The notes below the pieces were generated by a model. It made no database searches. It had not been told where the DNA came from and saw only the letters and a list, made by a program, of their open reading frames with translations. DNA of 64,000 bases from JAHOYW01 sp963664605 (lineage in GTDB: Bacteria > Verrucomicrobiota > Lentisphaeria > Victivallales > Victivallaceae). Positions 1 to 8,759 of this stretch are shown piece after piece; positions within the stretch are counted from its first letter, which is position 1, and each line of letters opens with the position of its first letter. The stretch is from assembly GCA_963664605.1 (NCBI GenBank), contig OY761536.1, forward strand, positions 2,728,001 through 2,792,000. Reading direction: 5' to 3'. The position numbers and the translations under genes are program-made.

Positions 1-1
1 A

Positions 2-237
2 AACCACTTTTTCAATCGCGGCCAAGTAGAAAAACAGGAACGTGTTTCAAAAAGGAAAAATAATTTATTTTTGAACAACAAAGTGATTTTGCTGTTGCAT
101 TAGTCAATCAAAGAGAATTTCATGTACAACAGACAAAAAATTTCGAGACATGGGCGATACACCCTGATTTTAAGATATTACTTTCTCCTTCTTATAACTA
201 TAATGCAATATTTCACGTTTGTCAAGAATTATATTAG
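2..237 (+). pseudogene. 3' tail of an unrecognised gene, probably frameshifted
   Basis: From base 2 one frame is open to a TAG at 101-103. A different frame, open from 64 to a TAG at 235-237, reads like ordinary protein (for example NFETWAIHPDFKILLSP). Together they look like the end of a gene entering from the left whose reading frame was broken near the A/T-rich run at 50-75. No start codon with a ribosome site fits either piece, and I do not recognise the family. A chance open frame in AT-rich DNA is the alternative. From 238 to the next gene I see only a hairpin with a 9-bp stem (240-248 with 276-284) and no clear promoter. Confidence 0.3.
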
Positions 238-372
238 ATAAACAGCCAAACAAAAAGCAAAAACCTTTTTTTCGCTGGCTGTTTCATGGAAATGTGGAAA
301 ATAAACAATTCTGATATATATTACTATTATTGAGGAGTTTAAATTTATCCATAAAACCGAGGAACCATAATA

Positions 373-2019
373 ATGATGTCTCCAGAAATATCTGCAGTTG
401 GGATAAAATTGACTTCAGATCGAAAAAAAATATTCCGAATGATTATTCCGGGATTTCCGACCTTTAACATATATTCCAGTGTAGCCAAACATACTACTGC
501 GTTAGGTCCGGTGATGATCGCTACGATCATCAGTAAAATGATGGACTGGGAGGTAGAAGTGATAGATGAAAACAACTATCATCGGCATGGCCCGAAAGAT
601 GACGCAGGAAGGCCAGACCATGTAGCCTTGCAGGCTATTCGTCGGGCGGATGCGGTCGGATTCTATGGCGGTCTTACCAGTACTGTGCCGCGGCTTTACG
701 AACTTTCCGAATTTTATAAAGCACAGCAGGTGTTAACTATTGCAGGAGGCCAGCATTTTGTTGATGACAATTTGCAGGAAGGCCTTGACCATAACCTTGA
801 TTATCTGATCATCGGCGAAGGCGAAGTCAGCATCCGGGAACTGCTTGAGGCATTGACTGCTGGCACAGACCCGGAAGCAATATCCGGCATTGCTTTTTTA
901 CGCAGCGGAAAACTGGTCAAGACCACCCCACGGGAAGATCTGAAGGATATTGACCGGTTGCCGCTGCCGGATTTTTCCCTGCTCCGCCACGCCAAAATCA
1001 GCCTTTATCCGGTAAGCTGGGAACGCGGCTGTGGAATGAATTGCGAATTCTGCACGGTCAAAGGACGAGTACGCTGTCCGTCACCGGATTACGTTATGAA
1101 TCAAATAAGTTCACTGTACGAACGTTTCAACGCGAAATACTTCTTTATTGTTGACGATCTTTTCGGACAGAATCGTACACTGGCGCTGGATTTCTGTAAA
1201 CGTTTGAAAAATTATCAGGAAACCATGCGGGTACGTTTTTTTATTACGGTTCAAATCCGCCTTGACAAAGCGCGCGACCAGGAATTACTCAAAGCAATGC
1301 GCGAAGCCAGAATCAGGGTTGTGGCGATCGGCTATGAATCGCCAATCCCGGATGAATTGAAAGCCATGAACAAAAAACTGCACCCGGATGAGATGATTGC
1401 CAATACCAGAATTTTTCACCAAGCCGGATTTATGGTTCACGGCATGTTTATTTTCGGCTATCCTGCCAGGAAAGCGCAAAGTTTCAACATGCCGGTGCAA
1501 GACCGGATCAGGATATTCTGGAAGTTTATCCGCAAGGCTCGTATTGATACCATTCAGATACTTTTGCCGGTTCCGCTGCCGGGAACTGAACTAACGAAAA
1601 GGCTGAATGACGCCAAACGGATTTTTCCTAAAAATGCCATCGGCTGGGAATATTATGACGGCAATTTTCCACTGTTCATACCGGATTCCCCGCTGACCGC
1701 AACTGAAATGCATCATGCGAACAAAATTTTAATGAGCCGTTTTTACCGGTTCGGCTATATTTTAGCCATTGGAGTGAATGTTCTGCTGTTTCCTATGATT
1801 CTATTCCCATTTTTCAACGTGAAAAACGGTTGGCGCAAATGGTACCCGTCATGGCGGAACAGCATCTGGCGCTATATCGGCTGGCACATTTTACGCAAAT
1901 GGAAATCAAGTCGGAACGAGGGCGGCTTTGCCGCCAAACTCGAGACTGTGGAGAAAAAGCACGGGGACGTTGCCGCCTCCGTGCCGTTGCAATCAGACAG
2001 AAAGGTTTACCAGCGATAG
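373..2019 (+). CDS. B12-binding-domain radical SAM protein
   Basis: This 548-residue protein belongs to the B12-dependent radical SAM superfamily. Residues about 20-160 form the Rossmann-like cobalamin-binding region (GGQHF, IIGEGE). The 4Fe-4S motif is CGMNCEFC at about residues 220-227, a C-x3-C-x2-C that binds the cluster cleaving S-adenosylmethionine. The C-terminus carries a hydrophobic stretch (about 455-480), so it may sit at the membrane. Family members methylate or rearrange unactivated carbons in lipids and other metabolites; the substrate here cannot be read. An AGGAA lies 8 bases before the ATG. A second in-frame ATG at 439 is possible. The gene stands alone and converges on the next gene with a 13-base overlap. 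Confidence 0.85.
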   Translation: MMSPEISAVGIKLTSDRKKIFRMIIPGFPTFNIYSSVAKHTTALGPVMIATIISKMMDWEVEVIDENNYHRHGPKDDAGRPDHVALQAIRRADAVGFYGGLTSTVPRLYELSEFYKAQQVLTIAGGQHFVDDNLQEGLDHNLDYLIIGEGEVSIRELLEALTAGTDPEAISGIAFLRSGKLVKTTPREDLKDIDRLPLPDFSLLRHAKISLYPVSWERGCGMNCEFCTVKGRVRCPSPDYVMNQISSLYERFNAKYFFIVDDLFGQNRTLALDFCKRLKNYQETMRVRFFITVQIRLDKARDQELLKAMREARIRVVAIGYESPIPDELKAMNKKLHPDEMIANTRIFHQAGFMVHGMFIFGYPARKAQSFNMPVQDRIRIFWKFIRKARIDTIQILLPVPLPGTELTKRLNDAKRIFPKNAIGWEYYDGNFPLFIPDSPLTATEMHHANKILMSRFYRFGYILAIGVNVLLFPMILFPFFNVKNGWRKWYPSWRNSIWRYIGWHILRKWKSSRNEGGFAAKLETVEKKHGDVAASVPLQSDRKVYQR

Positions 2020-2303
2020 CTGTTGCGTCTGCCGCCGAAGCCGCCGCGTGCCGGACGATCTTCTTTGGGACGCGCCTCGTTGACTCTCAAATCACGGTCG
2101 TCAAGCGACTTGCCGTCGAGCCCGGCGATAGCCGCCCTGGCTTCCTGGTCATTGTTCATCTCAATGAAGCCGAAGCCCTTGGGACGACCGGAGTCCCGGT
2201 CGTTGATAAGGCTGACAGAATCAACAGTTCCGAATGCGGAGAACGCATCCCTGATTGCGGTTTCGGTGGTCGAAAACGATAAATTACCCACGTAAAGTTT
2301 CAT
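2007..2303 (-). CDS. RRM-domain RNA-binding protein
   Basis: A 98-residue single RNA recognition motif protein. RNP2 is LYVGNL at residues 3-8 and RNP1 is KGFGFIEM at about 42-49, with the aromatic residues that stack on RNA in place. The tail is short and rich in glycine and arginine. Bacterial members of this family (cyanobacterial Rbp-type) bind RNA and are often cold-induced. The start is preceded by AAAGGAAAT. The 3' end overlaps the convergent radical SAM gene. A promoter and a leader of about 240 bases lie upstream (separate entry), a layout that would suit post-transcriptional or temperature control, though that is inference. Confidence 0.9.
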   Translation of the reverse strand: MKLYVGNLSFSTTETAIRDAFSAFGTVDSVSLINDRDSGRPKGFGFIEMNNDQEARAAIAGLDGKSLDDRDLRVNEARPKEDRPARGGFGGRRNSYRW

Positions 2304-2550
2304 AGTGGATTTCCTTTTGCGGTATTGCCGCGTAATTCAAGCGGGACAAACATATTCTGGCTTGCGGTCTGAGATTTGCCTGAAAAAAAACGAAAAATAA
2401 AAACTTCGTGAGAACTGCCAAGAAAATGATTCAAACTTTATTGCTTTCGCAATTTTCAACCGAGCGATATTATCCAAAACAAAATTGCACGATTTAACCG
2501 AAGAGATCCGATGATCAAATCGGTTGCGCACTTTGTCACTCATTCTATTT

Positions 2551-2579
2551 ATAATACACCATAAATCCTAAAATACCAA
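2551..2579 (-). promoter_or_regulatory. Sigma70-type promoter of the RRM gene, with long leader
   Basis: On the minus strand TTGGTA (2574-2579) and TATTAT (2551-2556) are separated by exactly 17 bases, matching the -35/-10 pattern. Transcription would begin near 2544, giving an untranslated leader of about 240 bases down to the start at 2303. A 68-codon frame inside this leader has no ribosome site and looks non-coding. Long leaders are common on cold-shock RNA-binding protein genes, but no known fold was recognised here. Confidence 0.45.
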
Positions 2580-2660
2580 CGCGTTTCAATTTTTTTAAGT
2601 GTTTTCCAGATAAAGTATACCTGACGAGAAGGGATAATCACATTGCTGAAATATGATTTA

Positions 2661-2677
2661 TCGAATCACGGATTCGA
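2661..2677 (-). terminator. Possible weak terminator of the desaturase gene
   Basis: A perfect 7-bp stem (TCGAATC/GATTCGA) with a 3-base loop lies 9 bases beyond the desaturase stop codon. It is followed on the minus strand only by a mixed A/T tract, so intrinsic termination is uncertain. Confidence 0.3.
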
Positions 2678-2685
2678 ATAATCAA

Positions 2686-3726
2686 TTAACTGTTTGTCTT
2701 GCTCCGGCGGTGTTTGAGAGAACTGAAACTCACCAGTTTTTTCCCTTTCTCATCCCAGAGATTTAACCACAAGGATTTCAAACTCCTGCTAATGCTAAGC
2801 ATTTTTATTGCGTGCAGCTCAGGGGTTTCATCATAACACTTTTGCAGGTTATAATTCGGAATCCGCACACTTAGGTGATGAACGGGGTGAATGCCGATGT
2901 TGCCTGTACACCATTGCAGGATTTTAGGGAGTTTATAATATGAGCTCCCCTCCAATGCGGCGCTCAGCGGGTTCCAGTCAGCCTGACGGGCCCAGTAAAC
3001 GCCTTCAAACTGATGTTGAACGTAGAACAGCCATACCCCCAAGGTCCCGGCAACAACCATAATGTACATATACAGCAGGAAGTATACCGGCGAAATCTTC
3101 AAAACAGCCAGTATACCAATGAACAACAACAGAACCAGATCGTTGAAAATCACACTGAAACGCCCTTTCGCGCCGCTGCCTTTCAAACTGAAACGGTGAT
3201 CGAACACAAACAAATACGCGGGGCCGATTCCAAACATGACAAAAGGATTCCTGTAAACCCGGTATGCGATTCTGGTGCTTAGAGGTGAATTCAGATATTC
3301 ATCTACGGTCATGGTCCATACATCGCCCACGCCGCGGTGATCAAGATCGGCATATGTATTGTGATGGATATTGTGCGAATGCTGCCAGCGTTCATAAGGC
3401 ACAAGAGTGAACATCCCCATCACATATCCCCAGAAACGGTTCGCTTTACGGGAAACGAAAAACGAGCAGTGGGTGCAGTCGTGGAAAATGATAAAAATCC
3501 GCACAAGAAAAATAGCGGCGAAAGCTCCTGTAGTCAAAATAATCCACCATGGATAAGAATTGTTGACCATCCATACAATAAGCACCCAAAACGCCACATA
3601 AGGAACCACTGAAGAAAAAATCTGCAAAAGAGACTTCTTCAAATCAGGAGTTTCATACTTTAATGTATCCTTGTACCATTGCGGCTCAGTAATATTAGAA
3701 ACGCCAGACCCAGGTTGATTAAACAT
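2686..3726 (-). CDS. Membrane fatty acid desaturase
   Basis: This is a di-iron membrane desaturase that introduces double bonds into acyl chains. All three histidine boxes are visible: HDCTH after the first membrane pair, HNIHH in the middle and HPVHH near the C-terminus. Four to six hydrophobic spans surround them. The length of about 346 residues is normal for acyl-lipid desaturases of the delta-12/omega-3 type. The frame is open to a TTG at 3759, but the ATG at 3726 is chosen because GGAAT precedes it and the extra 11 residues look unlike the family. Enzyme I lies 78 bases upstream on the same strand with no functional link apparent. Confidence 0.88.
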   Translation of the reverse strand: MFNQPGSGVSNITEPQWYKDTLKYETPDLKKSLLQIFSSVVPYVAFWVLIVWMVNNSYPWWIILTTGAFAAIFLVRIFIIFHDCTHCSFFVSRKANRFWGYVMGMFTLVPYERWQHSHNIHHNTYADLDHRGVGDVWTMTVDEYLNSPLSTRIAYRVYRNPFVMFGIGPAYLFVFDHRFSLKGSGAKGRFSVIFNDLVLLLFIGILAVLKISPVYFLLYMYIMVVAGTLGVWLFYVQHQFEGVYWARQADWNPLSAALEGSSYYKLPKILQWCTGNIGIHPVHHLSVRIPNYNLQKCYDETPELHAIKMLSISRSLKSLWLNLWDEKGKKLVSFSSLKHRRSKTNS

Positions 3727-3804
3727 ATCGCAATATTCCAATCTAAATATAAATATCAATAATTTAATATAAAAAGAAAAATCAAAAAGTCAAGAAATAG
3801 AAAA

Positions 3805-5454
3805 TTATGGCTGAACTGTGCAAAAGGAATTACGAATAGCATCTTTGATTAGCGGAATTAATGGCGAAGCGACGCTGAATGTCCTTATTCCGCATTGTAG
3901 AAGTTTAGGAATGTGTTCCGGACGTCCCGCGAGTTCACCGCATATCGAAAGCGGTACGTCCGGCACGTCATCATGGGTAATGCGCAAAAGTTTAAATATG
4001 ACGTCCGAAGCATCATTAAAGTATTGCTCCACCGCTGCGTTCTCCCGGTCGGCAGCAAACGCATATTGGGTCAGGTCGTTTGTCCCGAAACTCAGAAAGT
4101 CGACGTATTTCGTTATTTCCCGCGCCGAAAGAGCCGCAGCGGGAGTTTCTATCATTGCTCCCAGCTTGGGGAGAGAAGCCACTTTCAGTTCTGCTCCGAG
4201 CTGTATCAGTTGTTCTCTAACTGCCGCTACATCATCCTGCAGGGTAACCATGGGAACCAGAATACGGACATCGAATCCCTCTCTGGACAGTTCCAAAGCT
4301 GCCTGCAAATGCGTTTTAAGAAGCTCGGGATACTTACGAAGCAAGCGAATGCCCCGACAGCCAAGCGAAGAATTTGTTTCCGCCATGAATTGCAGGAACG
4401 GCAAAGGTTTATCAGCCCCTATATCCAGAAGGCGCACACAAACGGGATGCCCTTTGGCTGCCTCCAAGGTCTGGTGCATTTCAGTAAAAAGCTCATCGGC
4501 GCCGGGCGGCGTAATGCGCCCCAGATAAGCCCGCTCCATACGGTACAAACCAACACCTTCAGCTCCATTCCGCATGGCTTTCTCAGTATCATTTGCACAT
4601 CCCACATTGGCGAGTACGGATATGGGGATATTGTCTTTGGTGACAGTAGGGGTCAGGGCACGTTTTTGCGCTAAGTGAAGAACACGCTGTCTCTCATTGA
4701 CCTTTTTATTGAAAATAGTTTTTTGTTCTTTTCCGGGATCAATAATGACGGCGCCCGTGTCCCCATTCACCAAAGCCAATGCTCCATCTGATGTTGAATT
4801 CAGCAGATGGTGGATTCCTGAGACGCATGGCATTCCCATTTCACGGACAAACAGGGCGGCATGAGAACCTGAGCCCGCATATTCCAACAATACTGCCGCA
4901 ATGGACCGGCTGGCAAGGAAAATAGTGTCGGACGGCAATAAACGCGAAATCGCGAGCACACACCCATGAGGAATATCATCTAGCGGATGAATTTTAATAC
5001 CGGCAAGCGCATTGCGCAGGCGAATTGAAATATCCCGAATGTCGTCGCTCTTGTCTCTGGACATCTGTGATTCCATTAACAGGAACCGTTTTTCCCAACG
5101 GAGAAAAACCGCCTTAACTGCGCTGCTGGCACTTATTAAGTTGTCCGTGATCTCTTTTCTCAACTCATCTTTAAGCAAGGAGTCATTCACTATAAGTTGG
5201 TGTGCTTCGAAAACAGTGGCCAGTTTTGAATCAATTTCTTTTCCTACGCGAGCGCCCAGGATTGCGAGATCATCAGATATTATTGTGACAGCGTTATCAA
5301 GACGCGAAATCTCTTCCTCAACGTTTTTGAGCACTATATTATCCGGAGCGTCTATAGAGCCAGGAATCCGGCGTGGCAAATGAATTATTCCCTGCGCCAG
5401 TCCCGGAGAAATTGGAGTTCCTTGGATGATTGACTCTGTTCTTTTATCAGGCAT
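3805..5454 (-). CDS. ptsI: PTS enzyme I (phosphoenolpyruvate-protein phosphotransferase)
   Basis: Enzyme I takes phosphate from phosphoenolpyruvate and passes it to HPr. The phosphorylated histidine is His199 in SHAALFVRE. The PEP-binding barrel follows, with GVGLYRMER, RGIRLLRKYP, MIETPAA, SFGTNDLTQYA and the catalytic cysteine in SICGELAGRP (about Cys505). At 549 residues it is slightly short of the usual 570-575. The histidine loop begins AGSGSHA instead of the common GGxTSHA, a mild departure. AAGGA lies 6 bases before the ATG. No HPr or sugar-specific enzyme II lies in the window, so a sugar-transport or a regulatory role cannot be told apart. Confidence 0.9.
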   Translation of the reverse strand: MPDKRTESIIQGTPISPGLAQGIIHLPRRIPGSIDAPDNIVLKNVEEEISRLDNAVTIISDDLAILGARVGKEIDSKLATVFEAHQLIVNDSLLKDELRKEITDNLISASSAVKAVFLRWEKRFLLMESQMSRDKSDDIRDISIRLRNALAGIKIHPLDDIPHGCVLAISRLLPSDTIFLASRSIAAVLLEYAGSGSHAALFVREMGMPCVSGIHHLLNSTSDGALALVNGDTGAVIIDPGKEQKTIFNKKVNERQRVLHLAQKRALTPTVTKDNIPISVLANVGCANDTEKAMRNGAEGVGLYRMERAYLGRITPPGADELFTEMHQTLEAAKGHPVCVRLLDIGADKPLPFLQFMAETNSSLGCRGIRLLRKYPELLKTHLQAALELSREGFDVRILVPMVTLQDDVAAVREQLIQLGAELKVASLPKLGAMIETPAAALSAREITKYVDFLSFGTNDLTQYAFAADRENAAVEQYFNDASDVIFKLLRITHDDVPDVPLSICGELAGRPEHIPKLLQCGIRTFSVASPLIPLIKDAIRNSFCTVQP

Positions 5455-5577
5455 TAATTATCCTTATTCTGTGCCAAACAGGTTATTATATGGTTTATAA
5501 AATATAATTGATTTCATGGGCTTGTCAAATTTAATCAGAAGGATTCCCTTGGGATTGTTCCTGATATTTCCAGATAT

Positions 5578-5685
5578 TTGAGTGGAGAAAAATTTGTTTA
5601 TGCTTTTATATCGCTGATTATTGTTAATTTAATTGCTTTATGTATCGCGGTAACGTATATTAGTAGTTTGGAGGAATTTGTTTAA
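5578..5685 (+). CDS. Possible short membrane peptide or gene remnant
   Basis: In the otherwise empty 306-base stretch between enzyme I and the chemoreceptor-type gene, one frame reads LSGEKFVYAFISLIIVNLIA and continues hydrophobically to end EEFV at a TAA (5683-5685). It resembles one membrane helix with a polar tail. The only plausible start is TTG at 5578; the frame is open back to about 5514 without an ATG. It may be a small membrane protein or the end of a lost gene. No ribosome site convinces me. Nothing else was seen in this gap. Confidence 0.22.
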   Translation: MSGEKFVYAFISLIIVNLIALCIAVTYISSLEEFV

Positions 5686-5750
5686 AAAATAAAATTACAG
5701 GAGTTAATAAAAGCCCGATACGACCGGTTAAGTCTCTTTAATTTTTATCC

Positions 5751-5763
5751 AGGAGAAAATATT
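5751..5763 (+). promoter_or_regulatory. Shine-Dalgarno site before an ATT start
   Basis: AGGAG at 5751-5755 is followed after five bases by ATT (5761) and then ATC (5764). No ATG, GTG or TTG occurs in frame between the stop at 5683-5685 and a GTG at 5872 that lies inside the conserved CheB motif. This site therefore decides the start of the CheB-CheR gene. Confidence 0.55.
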
Positions 5764-8745
5764 ATCACTAAAGCCAAAAGCACCAGTACCAAGACTGCTA
5801 AATCAACATGCAAAACCGGAACAATCAAAACGCAGGGAAAAGATGAAAAAACTGTTGATGCTTTCCCAATCGTGGGTATTGGCGCATCAGCCGGAGGTCT
5901 GGCAGCCTTTGAGACATTCTTTTCCGGTATGCCGGCGGATAGTGATATGGGCATGGCCTTTGTACTGATTCAGCATTTGGCACCTGATCATGAAAGTATC
6001 CTTACTGAACTAATCAGACGTTACACCCGTATGCAGGTATTCGAGGTTGAAGACGGGATAGCAGTGCGCCCCAACTGCATCTATATAATTCCTCCCAACC
6101 GGAATATGGCTCTTATGAACGGCTCTCTCCAACTATTCGAGCCTGCTCCCGGACAACGTTTACCGATAGACTTCTTCTTTAAATCACTTGCGCAGGAACT
6201 ACATGAACGAGCTGTCTGCATAGTGCTGTCCGGTACTGGCTGTGACGGTACGCTTGGAATAAGAAGTATCAAAGGAGAAGGGGGAATGGCCATGGCACAA
6301 ACCCCGGAATCTGCCGAATTTGACGGCATGCCACGCAATGCTATCATGACTGGCTTAGTGGACTATCAACTGCCGCCAAATAAAATGCCGGCTCAGCTCA
6401 CAGACTACATGTATCGCACTTTTTCCAAGCACCTTAATCATGTGATAACAACGTCCGGCATAGAGTCAGAGATAGAGCTGAAAAAAATATTCATTCTCTT
6501 GCGAAATAAAACTGGTCATGACTTTTCCCAGTACAAGAAAAACACCATTGACCGCCGTATTCAACGGCGCATGGTTGTTAACCAGATTAAAACTTTAAGA
6601 GAATATGTCCAATATTTACAGCAGACTCCAGTTGAGATAGACTTACTGTTTAAAGAATTACTGATTGGGGTAACCAGTTTTTTCCGCGATCCAAAAGCTT
6701 TTAAAGTCCTTGAGAAGAACGTCATTCCCAAACTTTTTGACGGCAAACCAGCGGGAACGACAATCCGCATCTGGAGTCCGGCTTGCTCCACAGGAGAAGA
6801 AGCCTATTCCATCGCTATCCTCTTGCAGGAACAACTGGAGCTACTGAAACAAACTTACAACATACAGATATTTGCTACCGACATTGACCAGAATGCCATT
6901 TCCATAGCTCGTGCCGGTCTTTACCCAGCTAGCATTGGCGCTGATATTTTACCGGAAAGACTGTCTCGATTTTTTGTTTCCGAGGACAACGGCAGAGCTT
7001 ACCGCATCCATAAGAACATACGCGATATGATGATTTTTTCCGAACAGGATATAATCAAAGATCCACCCTTTTCTAAAATTGACCTCATAAGTTGCCGTAA
7101 CCTCCTTATTTATATGAGCAGTGACCTGCAGAAAAAACTTGTGCCACTGTTTCACTATGCATTAAACCCGCAAGGCATACTCTTTTTGGGGACATCAGAA
7201 AGCTTGAGCGGATTTGATTATCTGTTCACCGTTTTGGACCCCAAATCAAAATTATATCAGCGCAATGAAAAACAGTGCGCGCCAATGAGCCATCTTTACA
7301 CGCCGATGCCTGTTCCACTAAATGTACCGCATCTCCAGTATACATCAAAACCGTCGCTGCGGGAAATTACCGAACAGGCGCTCTTACAGCAAGTTGTTCC
7401 GGCCTGTTCCCTTGTGGATGAGCATGGAGATATTCTCTACATTCACGGGCGCACTGGAAAATATCTGGAGCCATCGCCGGGTACATCTGAAATTAACAAT
7501 ATTATAAAAATGTCCAGAGAAGGACTGCGATGCGAATTGACCACAGCCCTGCATAAAGCCAAATTAAATAACGAGACTGTGTATAGTCGGGGACTGCGTG
7601 TAAAAACGAACGGCGACTTCACTATATTCAACCTGACTGTTTGCCCGGTGCCCCAAAGTTCTGACGTGACATCCCCGAAGTCGCTATACCTGGTTATATT
7701 AGATGAAGTAACACCGCTTGAGTTAGAACAGATAAATAAGAGCATGCAAAGCGTTGCATTTACAGATCACAACGATGTAGATGCGCGCATTATAGTGCTT
7801 AAACAAAAATTACAATCCCAGGATGAATATCTTCAGACCATAAATTCCGAACTTCAAACTGCTAACGAGGATCTGAAATCGTCCAACGAAGAGATGCGCT
7901 CGGTAAACGAAGAATTGCAATCCACCAATGAGGAACTCCAAACCTCCAAGGAAGAATTACAATCAGTAAACGAAGAATTGAGCACAGTAAACACCGAACT
8001 GCAGACAAAAGTGGATGATTTATCTCAGGCTAACAACGATATAAACAACCTGCTGGCCGGCACTGGTATTGCCACAGTTTTTGTGGATCATCAATTGCGT
8101 ATTATGCGCTTTACTCCGGCCGCCGCCCAAATTATCAAGTTGATACCGTCCGATAAAGGCCGTCCCATAGGGCATATTGCTTCTAATCTGATTGATTATG
8201 ACAATCTGGAGGCGGATATCCTGACCGTACTGGATACGCTGATTTCTAAAGCGGCTGACATCCAGAGCGTGTCAGGCAATTGGTATTCGATGCGCATTAA
8301 TCCATATCGCACAGTCGGCAACGTGATAGAAGGCGCGGTTATTAGTTTTCTGGATATAACAAAGGCAAAAAAGCTAGCAGAAAAGCTGCACATTACCAAT
8401 GATAAGCTACGCATGGCTGTGGTTGTGAACGATGCAAATGATGCCATTACCGCGTATGATTTGGATGGAAACATTATGGCTTGGAATCCGGCGGCAGAGA
8501 AAATATACGGCTGGAGTGAGGCAGAGGCGCTAAGCATGAATATAAGCAATCTTGTACCAAAAAACTTGCGGACAAAAATGTTAGCTAAGACATGCCAACT
8601 GAGTCAGGATAAAATTCTAAAGCTATTTAATACACAACGAATTACTAAAGATGGTACTGTAATAAAAGTACAAGTGACAGCCAGCGCCTTGATTAATAAA
8701 TCAGGAAAGATGTATGCTGTTTCAACTACAGAACGGGTAGTTTAG
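5761..8745 (+). CDS. CheB-CheR-PAS fusion (chemotaxis-type methylesterase/methyltransferase)
   Basis: A fusion of about 994 residues. After a lysine/threonine-rich leader (1-36) comes a CheB methylesterase domain with catalytic Ser in GIGASAGG, His in LIQHLAPDH and Asp in GTGCDGT. A CheR methyltransferase domain follows (about 235-500) with the AdoMet loop ACSTGEEAYS and CRNLLIYM. A long coiled coil of NEELQ-type repeats (about 690-770) leads into PAS domains; the last ends near TVIKVQVTAS. There is no receiver domain, so CheB control must come from elsewhere. Starting at the GTG at 5872 would cut into the first strand (PIVGIGAS), so the start is taken as ATT 5761. Only 14 bases separate it from the kinase gene, implying one operon. 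The two probably form a sensory pair outside classical chemotaxis. Confidence 0.88.
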   Translation: MITKAKSTSTKTAKSTCKTGTIKTQGKDEKTVDAFPIVGIGASAGGLAAFETFFSGMPADSDMGMAFVLIQHLAPDHESILTELIRRYTRMQVFEVEDGIAVRPNCIYIIPPNRNMALMNGSLQLFEPAPGQRLPIDFFFKSLAQELHERAVCIVLSGTGCDGTLGIRSIKGEGGMAMAQTPESAEFDGMPRNAIMTGLVDYQLPPNKMPAQLTDYMYRTFSKHLNHVITTSGIESEIELKKIFILLRNKTGHDFSQYKKNTIDRRIQRRMVVNQIKTLREYVQYLQQTPVEIDLLFKELLIGVTSFFRDPKAFKVLEKNVIPKLFDGKPAGTTIRIWSPACSTGEEAYSIAILLQEQLELLKQTYNIQIFATDIDQNAISIARAGLYPASIGADILPERLSRFFVSEDNGRAYRIHKNIRDMMIFSEQDIIKDPPFSKIDLISCRNLLIYMSSDLQKKLVPLFHYALNPQGILFLGTSESLSGFDYLFTVLDPKSKLYQRNEKQCAPMSHLYTPMPVPLNVPHLQYTSKPSLREITEQALLQQVVPACSLVDEHGDILYIHGRTGKYLEPSPGTSEINNIIKMSREGLRCELTTALHKAKLNNETVYSRGLRVKTNGDFTIFNLTVCPVPQSSDVTSPKSLYLVILDEVTPLELEQINKSMQSVAFTDHNDVDARIIVLKQKLQSQDEYLQTINSELQTANEDLKSSNEEMRSVNEELQSTNEELQTSKEELQSVNEELSTVNTELQTKVDDLSQANNDINNLLAGTGIATVFVDHQLRIMRFTPAAAQIIKLIPSDKGRPIGHIASNLIDYDNLEADILTVLDTLISKAADIQSVSGNWYSMRINPYRTVGNVIEGAVISFLDITKAKKLAEKLHITNDKLRMAVVVNDANDAITAYDLDGNIMAWNPAAEKIYGWSEAEALSMNISNLVPKNLRTKMLAKTCQLSQDKILKLFNTQRITKDGTVIKVQVTASALINKSGKMYAVSTTERVV

Positions 8746-8759
8746 ATTAGGAGGAAATC

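Noticed and set aside
2337..2543. 68-codon minus-strand frame upstream of the RRM gene
   Set aside because: Biased composition, no ribosome site, and it lies inside the predicted untranslated leader.
3818..4674. Long plus-strand frames opposite the enzyme I gene
   Set aside because: Antisense shadows of a clear ptsI; residues are low-complexity Ser/Arg-rich and no family fits.
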